A stretch of DNA of 64,000 bases from Melieria omissa (taxonomy: Eukaryota; Arthropoda; Insecta; Diptera; Ulidiidae), in contig OZ020268.1 in assembly GCA_963971225.1 (NCBI GenBank), forward strand, positions 45,329,348 to 45,393,347. The letters are read 5' to 3'. Shown here one piece after another: positions 19,396-32,973 of this stretch. The position numbers and the translations under genes were made by a program. Every line of letters begins with the position of its first letter. Positions within the stretch are counted from its first letter, which is position 1. The notes below the pieces were generated by a model. The model was not told where the DNA came from. It saw only the letters and a program-made list of their open reading frames with translations, and did not search any database.

Positions 19396-21259
19396 TTTTA
19401 AAATAAATTTTAATAAAAAACAAATAAAAATACCATAAGCTTCAATACAAAACAAAATTTTAACGAAAATTAATAAAAATGGTTATGTTTTCTTTTTTAA
19501 TTTTTATTTGAAGCAAATTTTGATTTTACGAGTATACTTCTTCTGTATTCCATCTGATGGTGTTTCATATCGTTAAAACCACAATTATGTTATTATCTAA
19601 AGATGTGTATGAGAAGTTATCCCGGACAGGTAGATACAATAATTTTCTAGAAAACGTTGAGTCAGATGAGCTGAGTAACAATTTCTGTCACATCTAATGA
19701 GACTCAAAGCAGTTCTTGGCCGCCATGAAGAACTAAAAGAGCCATTTGAAGGAAATCAAAGTCTTCATACTTACTAACTTAAAAAAAATCTTGTTCATTT
19801 GTTATTTCTTCTACTTAAAGTGACAGGATACTTAACAATACTCTTGCCTAACATAACTCAAAATGCTTAATAGGCAAACAATCAATATTTATTTATAAAT
19901 AGTTAATTTAAGTTTAAGGAAGTTTGAGTTTTAATTTATTAAGAATTAAAATTATTTTATTTTTTTATTAATTATTTATTATTAATTAAGAATTAAAATT
20001 ATACATTAAAAATTTCATTTAATTTCGTTCCAGAAGATTTTTAGTAAAACTTATTTCTATTCGTGTTGAGATTTTTGCCATCGAACATGAACGAAAACGT
20101 TGGACAAGTTGAGTGGTGGCTTTATAGCCGTTTCCAGAGACGTGATACATACATAAATTTGTTGGAGTCTATTGTGAATAGCGCTGTTCCTTTTAATTGA
20201 AGTTTTTAGTTTGCTAAGAAGAATGAACGATTTTAGTAAAGCGATTTAACAACGCTGATCGCAATGGCCAACGTGTTTCAGCACTTTATCCAAATTCTAC
20301 TTGAACAATGGTTGGCGACTTTAATAACTACAAACAACAACAACTGAAAATGTTTGCCTATCAGCTTATTTCGAGCACGCCCCGCTTTGGTCCATTACCT
20401 TCCTCAGTGGTTCCAGCCACTGTGCCTCACAATGTCCATTCTGTGCATTTTATGAAAATTAATTGCGTTCTTTTTAGCAAACCAAACCAACAAAAAGTTT
20501 CTCCACCAATAGATTTTCGACTTGAAATAGTCTGAAGCGCTGCGAGTAAAAAACAGTTTGAGTGCTCTGCACGAACAACAAAACGTTATCAACATTCCAG
20601 TACATGAATGTGCGTATGTGTGTGTGTGTGTGTAGGTGCGAGCGTGTGGCTCATGTTTGTGTTTGTGGGGGACTGTGCAAACGTGCGCGTGTGTGCGTAA
20701 TTCGCGCTCGTTTACATTTCACATGCTCAACGAGGCGTATGTGCAGTTTCCCTTCCACCCAGTACTTGCCTGCTCCTTTTTCCATTAAAATGTTCACTTT
20801 TTCGTTTGTTCCATTGTTGGTTTTGTGTGTTTCGATTTTGCCTTTGCAGCTGCCACCGCACCCACCGCCACCACAACGGTTTCATTGGCGGCGTGTCGCG
20901 AAACTCGTATTTATTCTTCCCCCCCACAAACGTCTCTTCCAAGCGTAGTGCCCACAGCAACGTTTCATAAATTTCTGATGCCGATTTGAATGAAATGAAT
21001 AATAAAAAGAAAGCAAATCATTTGCTTTTGATTGAATTTGCAAAAAAGTGAAGCAGATAGAAGTGAGAGTAATTGCAAAATAATAATAATAATAATAATA
21101 AGAATGCATAAACCGTTAAAGTGCAACCGGAAAACAGCGACGCCGCACAGCACTGCCGTTCGGGTGCAATGAGCTGCCGCGGCCAGGTGGACGCTAGCGC
21201 TGCGTAGTGCCGAACGCTGAGTGTGTGCGAGACGCCGAGTGAGTGTGCCAGGCGCTGCG
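19396..21259. other. Non-coding stretch leading into the PDZ gene 5' UTR
   Basis: AT-rich to about 20050, then GC-richer from 20600, with a TG run at 20612-20635 and CACC-rich sequence near 20850. The distal part (about 20950-21259) is probably 5' UTR of the gene starting at 21260, with an in-frame TGA at 21218-21220. No core promoter was pinpointed. Confidence 0.4.
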
Positions 21260-24200
21260 ATGCAAGCGAACAGCAGTAGAACCGCTCTAAGTGCACAATC
21301 ATCGGGTACACCGTCGGCATCCACGATCTCATCGTCGGGGAAGGTGAGTTGTTATTGCAGTTGTGTTAATATTTTTTGTGCTTCGAGTTACTCGAATCAC
21401 AGATCATAATTGAATGAACAATTTTTAATTTTTCAAGACTTTTAATCTTTGATAAGGAGTTGATCAAAGATTGAAAGTATTGTTTTTAGTTGCATGAATA
21501 AAAAGTTGCCAAATTAATTGCACAATTTGCAGAAATCTATGTCACAATGGGTCTAAGTGTCCTCCATGTTTGGGTAGCCACCTAACTCAACAAAAAGCCC
21601 GCATACCTTAACTCTATGACACGTTTAGTTTTAACGCAGAAATTAAGATCGAAAGAAATAATTGTACTTACTTTATTTACAAACTTGATGGCTTTCATGG
21701 GAAATCCTGCCCTGAATGCTTGACTTTGCTTCCTCTTTGATCTAAAAGTTCAACAGAAAGCAATGAAGGCAACGAAAGGAACTCGGGTCACTGAGAAATC
21801 TTCAAGAGGTTGTCAGGGCAACATCCGTTTCTGCTGGCCCCTAAGAATTGCCTGAAGATTCCTTGCAAGAATTTTTGAAATCAGGTCCCCGTGTGCAAGT
21901 GTTTTCCAGTCGAAGGTCTACGCCATTCTGAAGGTGACGGAATAGATAATCGAGAAGATTTTGCGGAGTCCATGCTAGGGACCTGTTAGAAATTTTCTTC
22001 ACTGACAGTTCCAAGACCGTTGGAGAGACTGTAGTTAGATGGCACCTTTACGAGAGTGCCAACTGTACTATTCTTTAGGAGGGCTGGCAACCGTCTTCCA
22101 GTCAAAGGTCTACGCCATTCTGAAGGTGACGGAATGAATAATCGAGAAGTAATTGCGCGGGAAACGTATAGAAGTCTGTAGTGACAGTCAAGCTGCACTT
22201 GAAGCCCTGGAGAACACGCGAGAAACTGAATATTGTGCCAGAATGTAAGATGAAGATTAGGTCGGTTTCGGGACATAATAAGCTACAACTTATCTGGGTT
22301 CCTGGACGTTGAGGTGTTCACGGTAATAAAACTGTCGATAAATTGGCTAACTGTGGATTGGAGTGTAAACCCTTGGGACCAGAACCAATAATCGGCACCA
22401 ATCTAGCAGGCACTCTGGATTGGAACAAATCCTTTGTAAACAAATAACATAGGGAAGCTGGGATTGGCAAGCTGTAAGACTGGCAGGTGTTTTAAGTTAA
22501 GCTTGATCAGGAAGGCAGAAATATTCCTGCCGAGTTTAGGGAGAAAAAAGATGTTCGTCGAATGGTCGGCCTAATCACAGGACACAATCCATGGGGCCAA
22601 CATATCATTGAGGATCCAATTTGAACATCTTGTCTGGAAGAGGTAGACAGCACAGAACATTTTTTTTGTGTATGTCCCGGATTCCCTAGAACGAGATTGC
22701 GCATTTTGGGTTCAGATGTTATGAGGATACACGATGTCCATTCTCTTAACCTTTGTGATCTCCTGAAGTTCATTAGAACCTAGGCAATTCGTGCCGTAAA
22801 ACGAGTAGTCCCCTTTCTATCCTTATCACTTTCATTCTTACTAACTTGTGTTTCGCACCCCCCTTTCCACCATCATCCTGTTCTTTCTTGAGCTTTAAGT
22901 ACAATGAGGAATTGCAGCTTTTAGGATTTACTTTACTAGAGAAACTTTCTTGGGAAACAAGTGGAAATATTGAATATATCAGTGACGATACTGCCACGGG
23001 ACTAAAAAGGAAAAGGATTTACATTGTTTACTATCTTCTTGTTCTTCTTGACTGGCACGACATCCCGATTATGAGACTAAGGCCTGGCTACCCGCAACCA
23101 TCCGTGTTGTGCGTGCGAATTTGTCCTCGGGTGGAAGAGACCTACAGTTTTATGCCGATTCCGAACGGCGAGTTGGGAGCTTTTTCATAGGCAATTTTAC
23201 TCTCAGAGGTTTGCCATTTGCTGCTGAGAGGACAGCCGCCGAAAGAAAAATTGTTTTTCTCTTTTTTTTTCGTTGTTAGCAGCAACGGAGTCTTGAACCT
23301 GGGCTCGAGCGTCGCATTTGACTCGCGGCCCAACGCACTAGCCAGCTGAGCTGCGGCGGCTGCTTGTTTACTATCACTTCAAGCATAAAAAGTATATTTC
23401 TTTTGCATAGCTTCTGCTGATATCAATGAACGCGAAGTGAAAGTCTTGAAATCAATAAATGAGCAGTGGTGTCTTCTTCACGGATAACCTTGGCCACATC
23501 GTACAGATTCAATATCCAGCTATGTTTTCCTATTAATGTCGATATAGCGAGTGCGGATGCACAGAGTGATCTGTATCACTGTTGGCACAAACATTATGTA
23601 AGGAATGTTGAAATTTTTAAAACATTTTGGAAACGTACAGAAAGTGCCAACACTCATAAATGGCAGAAACACAAAAAAATCAAAATCATTCGAAAAATTC
23701 CAGTTGCGTATTTGGATTCCATGCCAAAAATGTTTTTTATAGGATCTTTTCACTTCAGAAATCATGCACCAACAACACTTGGGAGAGCCAAATTCATACC
23801 CCATCCCCGCTCATAATTGGACAATGAAATTTTCGAAAGCCACTTTTCGGTGCGACAACACCTCCGAAGGTCAATTCGTCGGCACTCAATTACAGCGAGG
23901 GCTGGTCGTCGTTTGGTATTTGCTCGCAAATTTTTTGCGACATTTCAATGATTTGCAGTGCGTATTGTGGTTCCGGTTTCTCGTTCTGGCCAGATGCCAT
24001 TTCAGTGAAGTGATTATTGGCCGACTGAGAAACGGGCAAAAGGGACTGGCAGCGGCGCACGCACATGGGCCGAGCACACATTTCGTGCGCTGTGTGCGTG
24101 CGTCGTTCAGAACATTCACAACAAAAACATCAACACAGCAACACGACCTTTCAACAAGCAACAGCAACAACAATAACCGAAACGTGCTACATATTGGTAC

Positions 24201-27200
24201 ATTATGCAAGAAACATGCCGTGGGGACAATCGAACTGACGCAGGACTCGTATGCGCGTGTGGTGTCCGCACGTAAGTGGAAGGTGGCGCAAGTGGGTGTG
24301 TGTTTGTGTATTAAACCTGCACTTGATATGCCACTGGGAGAAATGTCTACAATTTTCAGTTGTTCCAAATGGGCCGTTGCGAAGATGGCCGCTGGACGGA
24401 CGCCCCAGCGGACAGACGGCCACATCCAGTGGCTCGCACAGTGCCGGACCTCGTGGCGGCAATGATAGCGGCGGCGATTTGGTTCTTTCTCCTATGCTTT
24501 CCTATTCTTTTCTCTGCCACTATTCTCTGTTTTCTTTTATTTATGTGTGTGTTTTTTTCGTTTGTATTCCTTGGCGTGTCTGCCGGTTTGGTTCGTCTAT
24601 TTGCCCATTGTGCCTTGACTGAATTTAATTTTTGCGATAAGCGTGAATAATAAAATAAAAAAGTGAGAAGAAAAGAATAGCAGTAAAATATAAAAAGAGA
24701 ATAGAGTAATGAAATGTTACACCGGCAAAAATTAAGCGTCGTTGAATATTCAATATGTGCGTACAGAGGCGCATTGTGAAGGATTTCCTTGACAACTGCT
24801 CTTTGCTTTTTGGCTGAAAAAAAGAGATGGAAGTTAAGACAAAAGGAGTTTAAAGCAATTGGAATACAAAAATATTCAGCTTAAGGCTTATTTTGTACAA
24901 TTTTCAAGACTCAATTTATTTATTAATTTTGAATAAGCTAGAAAGAAATTTCTGCAAATCCAATCAATGATGGGATTTTACGTTTTACAAATATGACGAA
25001 CCCACTACGTGGTTCGCTTCGGCAGGTTGGTGGTCACAGGCCTGGTTCGTATGAAAATTTTCATCTGCTGCGATTAAAAACACTCTTCCGCAAGTGGGAC
25101 CACTTAATTCAGGAGAATAGGAAAGTTTCTTGGTAAGACATGTGGTCTGGTCCGAGTATCTGGAAAGAGAAGAGACGTCTTCCAGGACGTCTAATTTCAG
25201 GATGAGGCAGTTTGACGCCATGGAACCTATTTGTTGTGAGGTTGTGTGGCCGACAGTTTTTATGAGGACAATATTTTCGCTCTAAAATTTTTTAAATATC
25301 AGTGGAAATACGTAAAAAACATAGAAAAGTGATTCAGGGAAAGAGAAGAAAACTTTCCGGGACGACTAATTTCAAGACAAAGCGTTTTGACGGAATAGGT
25401 TTGGAACCTATTTTTTGTGAGGTTATGTGGCAGATCGTCTTTAAGAGGACAATATTTACGCTCTGAAATATTTAAAATATGAGTCGAAATATGTAAAAAA
25501 AACATAGAAAAGTGATTCAGGGAAAGAGAAGAGAAATTTCCGGGACGTCTAATTCCAAGATGGGATAGTTTGACGCCATGGTATTTGTGAGGTTATGTGG
25601 CAGATCGTCTTTATGGGGACAATATTTTCGCTCTGAAATATTAAAAATATCAGTCGAAATATGTTAAAAACATAGAAAAGCGATTCATTCCAAAAGTAAT
25701 GTATTCATTTAAATGATGTATTCGGAACATAACTAAAAGGTTCAAGCAACATCAATGACAAAATTTTAAAGAAATCTTAATTGCAGTTCAATCTGAGTCG
25801 GAAGATAATAAATTAATAAAAAAAAATTTAAATTTAATTTTAAATAAATTTAATTAATTTTTACGGTTCATCGGTAGTTTATATATGCGTTGTCCTCTGA
25901 TTGACAATATCCGATGAATTGAAAAATAATTTTCATTAGATATTTTTTCGTTAAGTGTACAAAGTGCTGCGTTGTTGCGTTTGTGTGTGTTGCAGCTCCA
26001 GGCGTACACAATGTTTATCGCATGTTTGCTGCTACTGCGATTGTTTTTCATTCGTTCGAACGCCTACATGACCCACTGTTGCGCACTCTGACTGCTGCTG
26101 CCGCCGCGCTGTTCGTCATTTGAATGCGGGAAACCCCAATTATTTGCAGTAAACTATCTCCCAAAAGTGTGCTGTGTAAGTGCGCGCCCATTCGTATTCA
26201 GTTAGAACAGACACGCACAGTGGGCGTCAACCATTCAAGCCGTTGCCCGCTCCCCTCATTCGTCTCCCGTTCATTGCTGTCCGTTACCATTCAAATCAAC
26301 TCAATTCAACTCAACTCAAGTCGAACGGTGCCGAGCCGCGTCGCTTCGAGTGTGTGTGTGTGTTTGCGCTGAGTTACGAGCTCTTGCGCCGACACCGCCC
26401 ACCGTCCATCACCCCTCGGCGCCATCAAGATTTCGCAATTCGCAGTCGACCGCATTGAACCTTGGGAGCGCTCGGTTTAAGCAAAGATTTTGTGACCCTA
26501 TTTAAATGGAAGCGTCGCCTGGGGTAGCGTAAAAATTGCATGAAAACGGCATAAAGCAAGCGTCAGTGGCGTTTTTGCCTATTTCGCTGGCATTCTGCGT
26601 GCCTGTCAGCTCGCTTGCCGTCCTCGCTTTTGGGGGTTTTTACGACCACATAAGCGTTTACTACGAGTTTTCTTTTCATGCCACGCGCCGCGCTGCTGCA
26701 TGACAGATAGTGAGGTTCGCTTTCTTTAATTAAATTGCAGCAATCTCTTCATTAACTTTCCGTTTCGGTGCTTCATTTGCTGGCGACGTTGCAAGTGTAA
26801 CTACAATAAATTTCCCTTCCGTCTATTCGGAGGCGCGCACGACACCACTCGAAGTATGCATGCAGTCGTGTTCCTCGTTTATTCATATCGCGACTGTCGC
26901 TGAGTTTTTTACGTTTCGAGCCGCACCATTCCTGGCTGCTGGAGTCGTAAAATGGTTCACACTCGCAATTTACGAGTGTCGGAAAATGCAGTAAAAATCT
27001 ACGCATGCCATTATTGCCATGATGACATGTTTATGTTGCTCCTCCGATGTCAGCTCCAACAGCCACCAGTCGTTGCCGCTGGTGCTGGTGTCGGCTATGG
27101 CGTTGGCGCATCGCTTTGTCGGGATTAATGCGAACGCAGTCAGAAAATTGTGCGCGTGAGCACGAGGACAGGCGACAAGTGGAATGGCGCACTGAACGGT

Positions 27201-30200
27201 TTTGCGCTGATTGCTGACTGGCGTTCGAGAGGGTCTCACTCTTGGACGCGCTTCCTTTGCTGCTGTACTTGAAATCAGGGGAATTATTGCCTTTTAAATA
27301 TGTTGAAATCCTTTGAGATCCTTTTAGTATGTTCAAAATTGTGTGGAACGTAACTAGAATGTTGCCGTTCAGGTGTTTTGCCTTTTGAAGCGCTGATAAG
27401 TGGAGTTCAGTGTGTTTGATGGTGAAGGCCGATGTCTGGCTTCAAGATTATTGAGAAAGTGCTAGAAATACAAGTGTTTGTTTTCTAACTCATTTCACAC
27501 TAAAGAAACGTAACTAAACGACAGGTGGCCTACAAACTGAAAAGCAAGCAAATCGGGTTTAATAGAAGCTGTAAGTGCAACAAGGTCGAAATCAAGTCAA
27601 TAGATTCATTAGTTTAGAAACTGCAATAAAAGCTGTAAAGAAAAGTGAAGAAACATCTAAAAAAGTGAAACCATTTGTGCTGAAAACTCCAATTAAGTTT
27701 TAAAAACAGTTTGCGGACTCGATCTACGACTCTTAAATATCTTAGAACCCATGTCGAAACCACGAACCGCAAGATTTGTTGCCCTGTGTAACCATTTAAT
27801 CCTTTCGCTACAGGATTTTACTGCGGAAAGTTAAAATTTTAAATTTATCGATTAGCAACCATAACATTCCATAATATTTTGTAAAATTTTTCACCCGCGC
27901 CCTGTTTTTAAGAGGGGTGTCATATGAGAACTAACATAACGTTGTGGCTGTAATAATTACACTGATCAACAGCAAAATCTCAAAATGGTTTTGACATCAG
28001 TTCTGGGGTAATTAGGGACCGCTGATTTCGAGCCCGCAAACCATTTTTAAAACTTAATTTACGTTTTCATTAAAAAAGGCGTGCCACTTTTTCGGATTTT
28101 TCTTGACTTTTTTCACGTTTTCGATTGTAATTTCTAAACCAACCAACCGGTTGACATGATTTTACATTTACAGCACATCACAGCTTCTTTTCCAATGTAA
28201 ATTAATTTTACAAATTTTACAATTCCACTGTAATTGGACCTCAAAGTCGGTAAATATGGAATTTCATGGCGTTTTCTTTGTGTTGAAAAACATGCACTTT
28301 TTTCGTAAATCAGTTAACAAGTTAGGTGTTAAATGAAAGCTGTCAAATTATTTGGTTTGATTCCCATTCTCATCGAAATACATAATAGCAAAAATGTACC
28401 ATAGTCATCTTCAGCATTTTTCATACTTTTTCCTTAAAAACTTAGGTGCCTCGAAATGTGTTGCTCTGTGTTATTTAAGCATACAATTTTGTTTACCTTA
28501 GCTTTAATTATTTGAAAAATATACCTGATTTAAAGTTAAAAGTCAAATTAAAAATTTCCTCTATCTCTGTCTCTCTCTCTCTGTCTGTCTCTATGGCTTT
28601 TTCTTTCCTTACTATGTCGAGATATGCTATAGCATACAAAACGATTATAATTATGTTCTTTAAACTTAAATATTCAGTTTATTAATTTCGTATTATTCCT
28701 AAAACTTCAAACTATTGAAAGAATTAACAAAGCAATTTATTTTTGAAACCATAGAGGGTTTAGACGTCCACAAATTTGCATGTTTCCGTATAGCAGCAAA
28801 ATAGCGAAACGTCTTAATGTCCAAAATTGAAATTTCTTAAAAGAAGTATTTTTTTAAAAGTACCTCAAATGATTTGTTTGCAGTAGTATTTAAGTAACTC
28901 CTACCCTGTATCTAAATAAATAAATAAGGTAGCCGCCGTGGATAGCCAGTGGCGGATTCGGGGGGGTGTTTTGGGGGTTGAAACCCCCCGAAATATTAGG
29001 ATCAACATTAAAACTACATACAAATTAAAAGACAATTTATGAATATCAAAGAATTACTTTTTGAAACCCCCCCCCCGAAATATTTTTCTGAATCCGCCCC
29101 TGTGGATAGCCATTTTTTTAGTGACCGTTTGTTAGGTTTGGTTAAAAAAGGGATGTGTGCGACATGCACTTCCATTCGACGACCCTTTTGGGTTCATTAT
29201 GATTTTTTTCATTTTGAGTTCGTGCTTTCATTTTGAGTTCCTTATTTGTTGGGTTTCCGAAGGGAGGTAAATTGCAATTGCAATTGCAAGTAAAAATTTT
29301 AATTAGAAAATTGCTTTCTACTCATGTGCTCTCGAAATTCCATGTGTTGGACTACGAATCTGAGAGTAGTAGTTCGAATCCTCGTAATCAAAATCCTTCA
29401 AACATAGATTTATAATTCTTCTGCTGTTGTTTGCTTTTATGTTTAGTGCTTTTACAATTTAGTCCCTATCGAATGTCTTTTAGTAATGACAAATACCTCT
29501 AAATATTATCACAATAACCATTCAGGTCAGAGGTGGATTCAGAAAAGTACTGTGGGGGGTTTCGAAAAGTAATTCTTTAATATTCATAAATGTTTTGTTT
29601 TCATTGATTTAATAAGCCAATGAACATAAAGAACTTACTGATCATAGGAAAAATAAACAAAAAAACACACAAATGAAGCAAACAACTTCAACCTTCAACT
29701 TAAACTATTCATTAACAAATTTAACAAAGTCCCTTTGAGAAGTGATACATCAAGGTCGGTGACACTATTGCTCAAGGGCTCTAGCGAGAGGCGCTTTCCC
29801 AACATAATTTGACCTGAAAAAGCTATTGTGGAAAGTCTCTACGTGCCGTAGGTTACGTACTGGATCATGAAATGCCACTTTATTCAAGAAGGCTGGGCAA
29901 TCTTTTATGTAGTATTAAAGTCGACCTTACTATTTCGGGGGGTTTCAACTCCCAAACAACCTTGGCATATTAACTATTATACTGCCACAGAATGGTAGAC
30001 TGTGGAAGCACATGTCCAAACATTGGGCTCTGGTATTACAATATCTGTATGTTCTACATGGAAGATGAAAGCCCAGGCACTGCTGGGAGCCTCACTGTTA
30101 ATAAATATAAGAAAAAATCCAAGAAATCCAATTAAAATTTCGTTTAAGAGATCAGCTTCAGCGAATATTTGTAGTCTTGGAGTGAGGTGGGCTTATTGCT

Positions 30201-32936
30201 AAAGTTTGATAGTTATTTGACCTTTTGTACCAGTGATTTTCTTGTTTGTTTTGTGTATAAATTTGTTACTTTCCAAAGCTATAAATAAATGTGAAAATGT
30301 GTTTGCCTGTTTGTTGCGAAAAGAACCAATTAGCTCTTAAAAATATTGCTTATTATTATTACTATCATACAGGATCACAGATTTCACCTTCGTAGATTTA
30401 AACAAAGAGTGAACCTTCCATAAATCCAAAATTTGAATATCCAATGGTTATCCTCGAAAGTTAAAGTTTCACTGCCTAGAACTTCGATAGTGGACTATGA
30501 AATACCTTTTACAAGAGTCAACAACTACATACTATAGTTGTATCGTTGCACTGGTAAAACTTTTGTATAGTTAAAATTTCCTGTACTATCACAAGTCGCC
30601 ATAAAAGTCGGCACGAACTTTTTATTAAGAATTACCTCTGACTGGAAAAAATGAATCGCACAAGGCAATGCCATACCGTCCATGCTACTCAGTCTTTTAA
30701 TATTTCAGTATACCTAAGTAAACAAAGCAAAACCTACTAACTCAATAGTGGACCAACTTCCAGTCTTGTTCCGTCCGTCCATGCTACCCAGTCTCTTAAT
30801 ATTAAGTAGTATATCTAAGTAAGCAAAACCTACTAACTCAATAGTGGACCAACTTCCAGTCTTGTTCTTCTATTGAAAAATAAGTAAACATTTTAGAACC
30901 TCTCATGAAATCAAAGTCTTTTGATAAAATTGTACAAAATAAAAAGTAATATTGTTCGATGCAATTAAATCCAATTAAAACAACAAACAAATTAATAAAT
31001 AATTATGTTGTCTGATTCACTCACAAAGCACTGCGTACGTCGCTTCCCCATCAAACCGGCTGAATATCACAGACAACTCGACAACTGCTCAACGACGGCA
31101 GAAAGTTTGGAGGAAACAAACTGTAGACTGCCCCTCCTCCCACTCCGTCGACATGCTTTTTATCAAATAAATACATTCCCAACCCACCATACGCCCGAAG
31201 AACATCTGCTCGTTTATGGGGCAATGAAATTAAAGAGTGGGACACAATCGTTTTATTTCATGTTAGGGGGGGTTTTCTGTGCTGCTTCTAATGAAGATGC
31301 TGGAAAACTGGCGGCGATGGGAGCGTCGCGTCGGCTTAAACTGTGTGCTGCGGCTGTATGTGGAGAAATCAAAACGCGCCGCCACTAACCCAATTTCGTT
31401 GCACGTTCTTGCTCTTGTTTGCACTGGGTGTGATTAGCGATGGCTGCTGCATGCAGCGACAGCCAGCAAAAGGCGAGCAAGGCGGAGTATCAATTTCGAT
31501 GGCACACACTGCTGTGCTGTGCTGTGTACGCTGCTAATGGGCCGCATTGTGCTGGCAAAGCAAATATTGCTGTTGCAGGACTGAAGCCGAAGCCAGAAAA
31601 AAAGAACCATAAAAATAATAGAATGAAAAACACTGAAGCAGAACACTGCCTGCTGCCAGCGCGTGAGTGATTTTTCCTATCTTTCATCCTTGAGACAGCC
31701 GAGTGCGCATGTCTGCGGTCGTGCAGCACAAGTAAGCAACAAAAATGAAAAATCACACAACTCTACACACGAGCAGCGCGTCAATGGGGCTGGGGCGGTG
31801 GGCGGAAGGACAGCTGTCAAATGTTGCACAGGCACAACTTTGACAGCTTATGTGGTATATTGAAAGTGACAACAGCAGCGCAACAACAACAACATCAACA
31901 ACTGCTGCCACTTCAGAATCTGTTGTGCACGCGCTGGCTGGCAGCTACAGTTTTGAGGTTAGAATGCTGCTGTCATTCAGTAAATGTGTGGATGCTGTGC
32001 GTGTTTCTGTGTGTGGGTGTATGTGTGTGTGAGTCGTGTTCCTGCTCACTGGCGCTCTCTGGCGTCGCGTTCCACGGCGCTCATTCATGGCTGCTCACTT
32101 GGTCCAAAATGGAGAATTGATGACAAAACACGAGGGAGCCACCGTTCAAAACAATAACCAGAGACTGTTGCGAGCAACTCAAACGTCAGAAATGACAAAA
32201 GTCGAGTGGTGTTTCACATGCGTGCCAACTCAACATTCACATAAATATTTGGAGCGAAATTTGGCTTTAATTTTCATTGTCGTCTGTTGGACTTGAGAAT
32301 TTTCGACAGACCAACTGTCCGCCACTTGCCTCTCCACGTTGCGGCCTCCTGTGCGGTCCGTCGTGCTCTCCATGCTGTCCTTTGCTTGGCAACTCGCTCG
32401 GCAAACTGATGAGCCGAACGCGGCCGTTCAGCTGCCATTTGGTCGTCTGTGCGTGAGGAAATAAGCTCAACAACGCATAATTTAAGCATAATTGCTGTCA
32501 TTCTTCATGAGAGTCGTCTTAACTAGACACGAATGTGGAAGCTGACTGGCGGCCACGCTGGCTGTCTTGGCGGCGCTTCCTGTGCACTGCTGGGCTGGAC
32601 TGCGCGTACGTTGTTGGCAAGTCGAAGGTACGCAGACGACAAGGACAAAGGACGCGCGCGTATTTTAATAAGACGGATATTTGGCATAAGGCAAATTCAC
32701 GCTATTCGGTTAAAAGCCAGCGATGACAATTATTTGTAATGGGAGTTGCCGAAAAGAAGTGAGGGAAGGCGACGCAGTCGAGTAGGTTAAGTAGCGCAGC
32801 ATGTGTTCTTCCCCCAGGGAGGGGGCGGGGAAGGGGGAGGGGTGTGGCGTGCTATTGCTGTTGGCGTCGGTGGCTTATATTGAAGCTGACAGTTTGGCTG
32901 CTGCCGTGTGTGTATATGTATGAATGTATAGAAAAG

Positions 32937-32973
<37 letters not shown>

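Larger units (their letters stand above)
23376..28946. other. Intronic/intergenic stretch without a gene
   Basis: Within the long first intron of the PDZ gene if the exon model is right. Apart from the repeat at 25162-25688 it holds scattered CA/TG and CT simple repeats (for example CT/GT-rich at 28560-28592) and a segment at 28055-28135 repeated in inverse orientation near 42918-42980. No exon supported. Confidence 0.5.

Noticed and set aside
23290..23363. tRNA gene on the minus strand
   Set aside because: A- and B-box-like sequences are present but the acceptor stem does not close, and the sequence continues into a body with a tail and target duplication, so it is a SINE head.
23764..24465. 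233-codon plus-strand open frame with a long minus-strand partner
   Set aside because: Both strands are open over the same interval and neither shows recognisable domains or codon structure.
28560..28592. Possible CRISPR or satellite
   Set aside because: Only a CT/GT-rich simple repeat.
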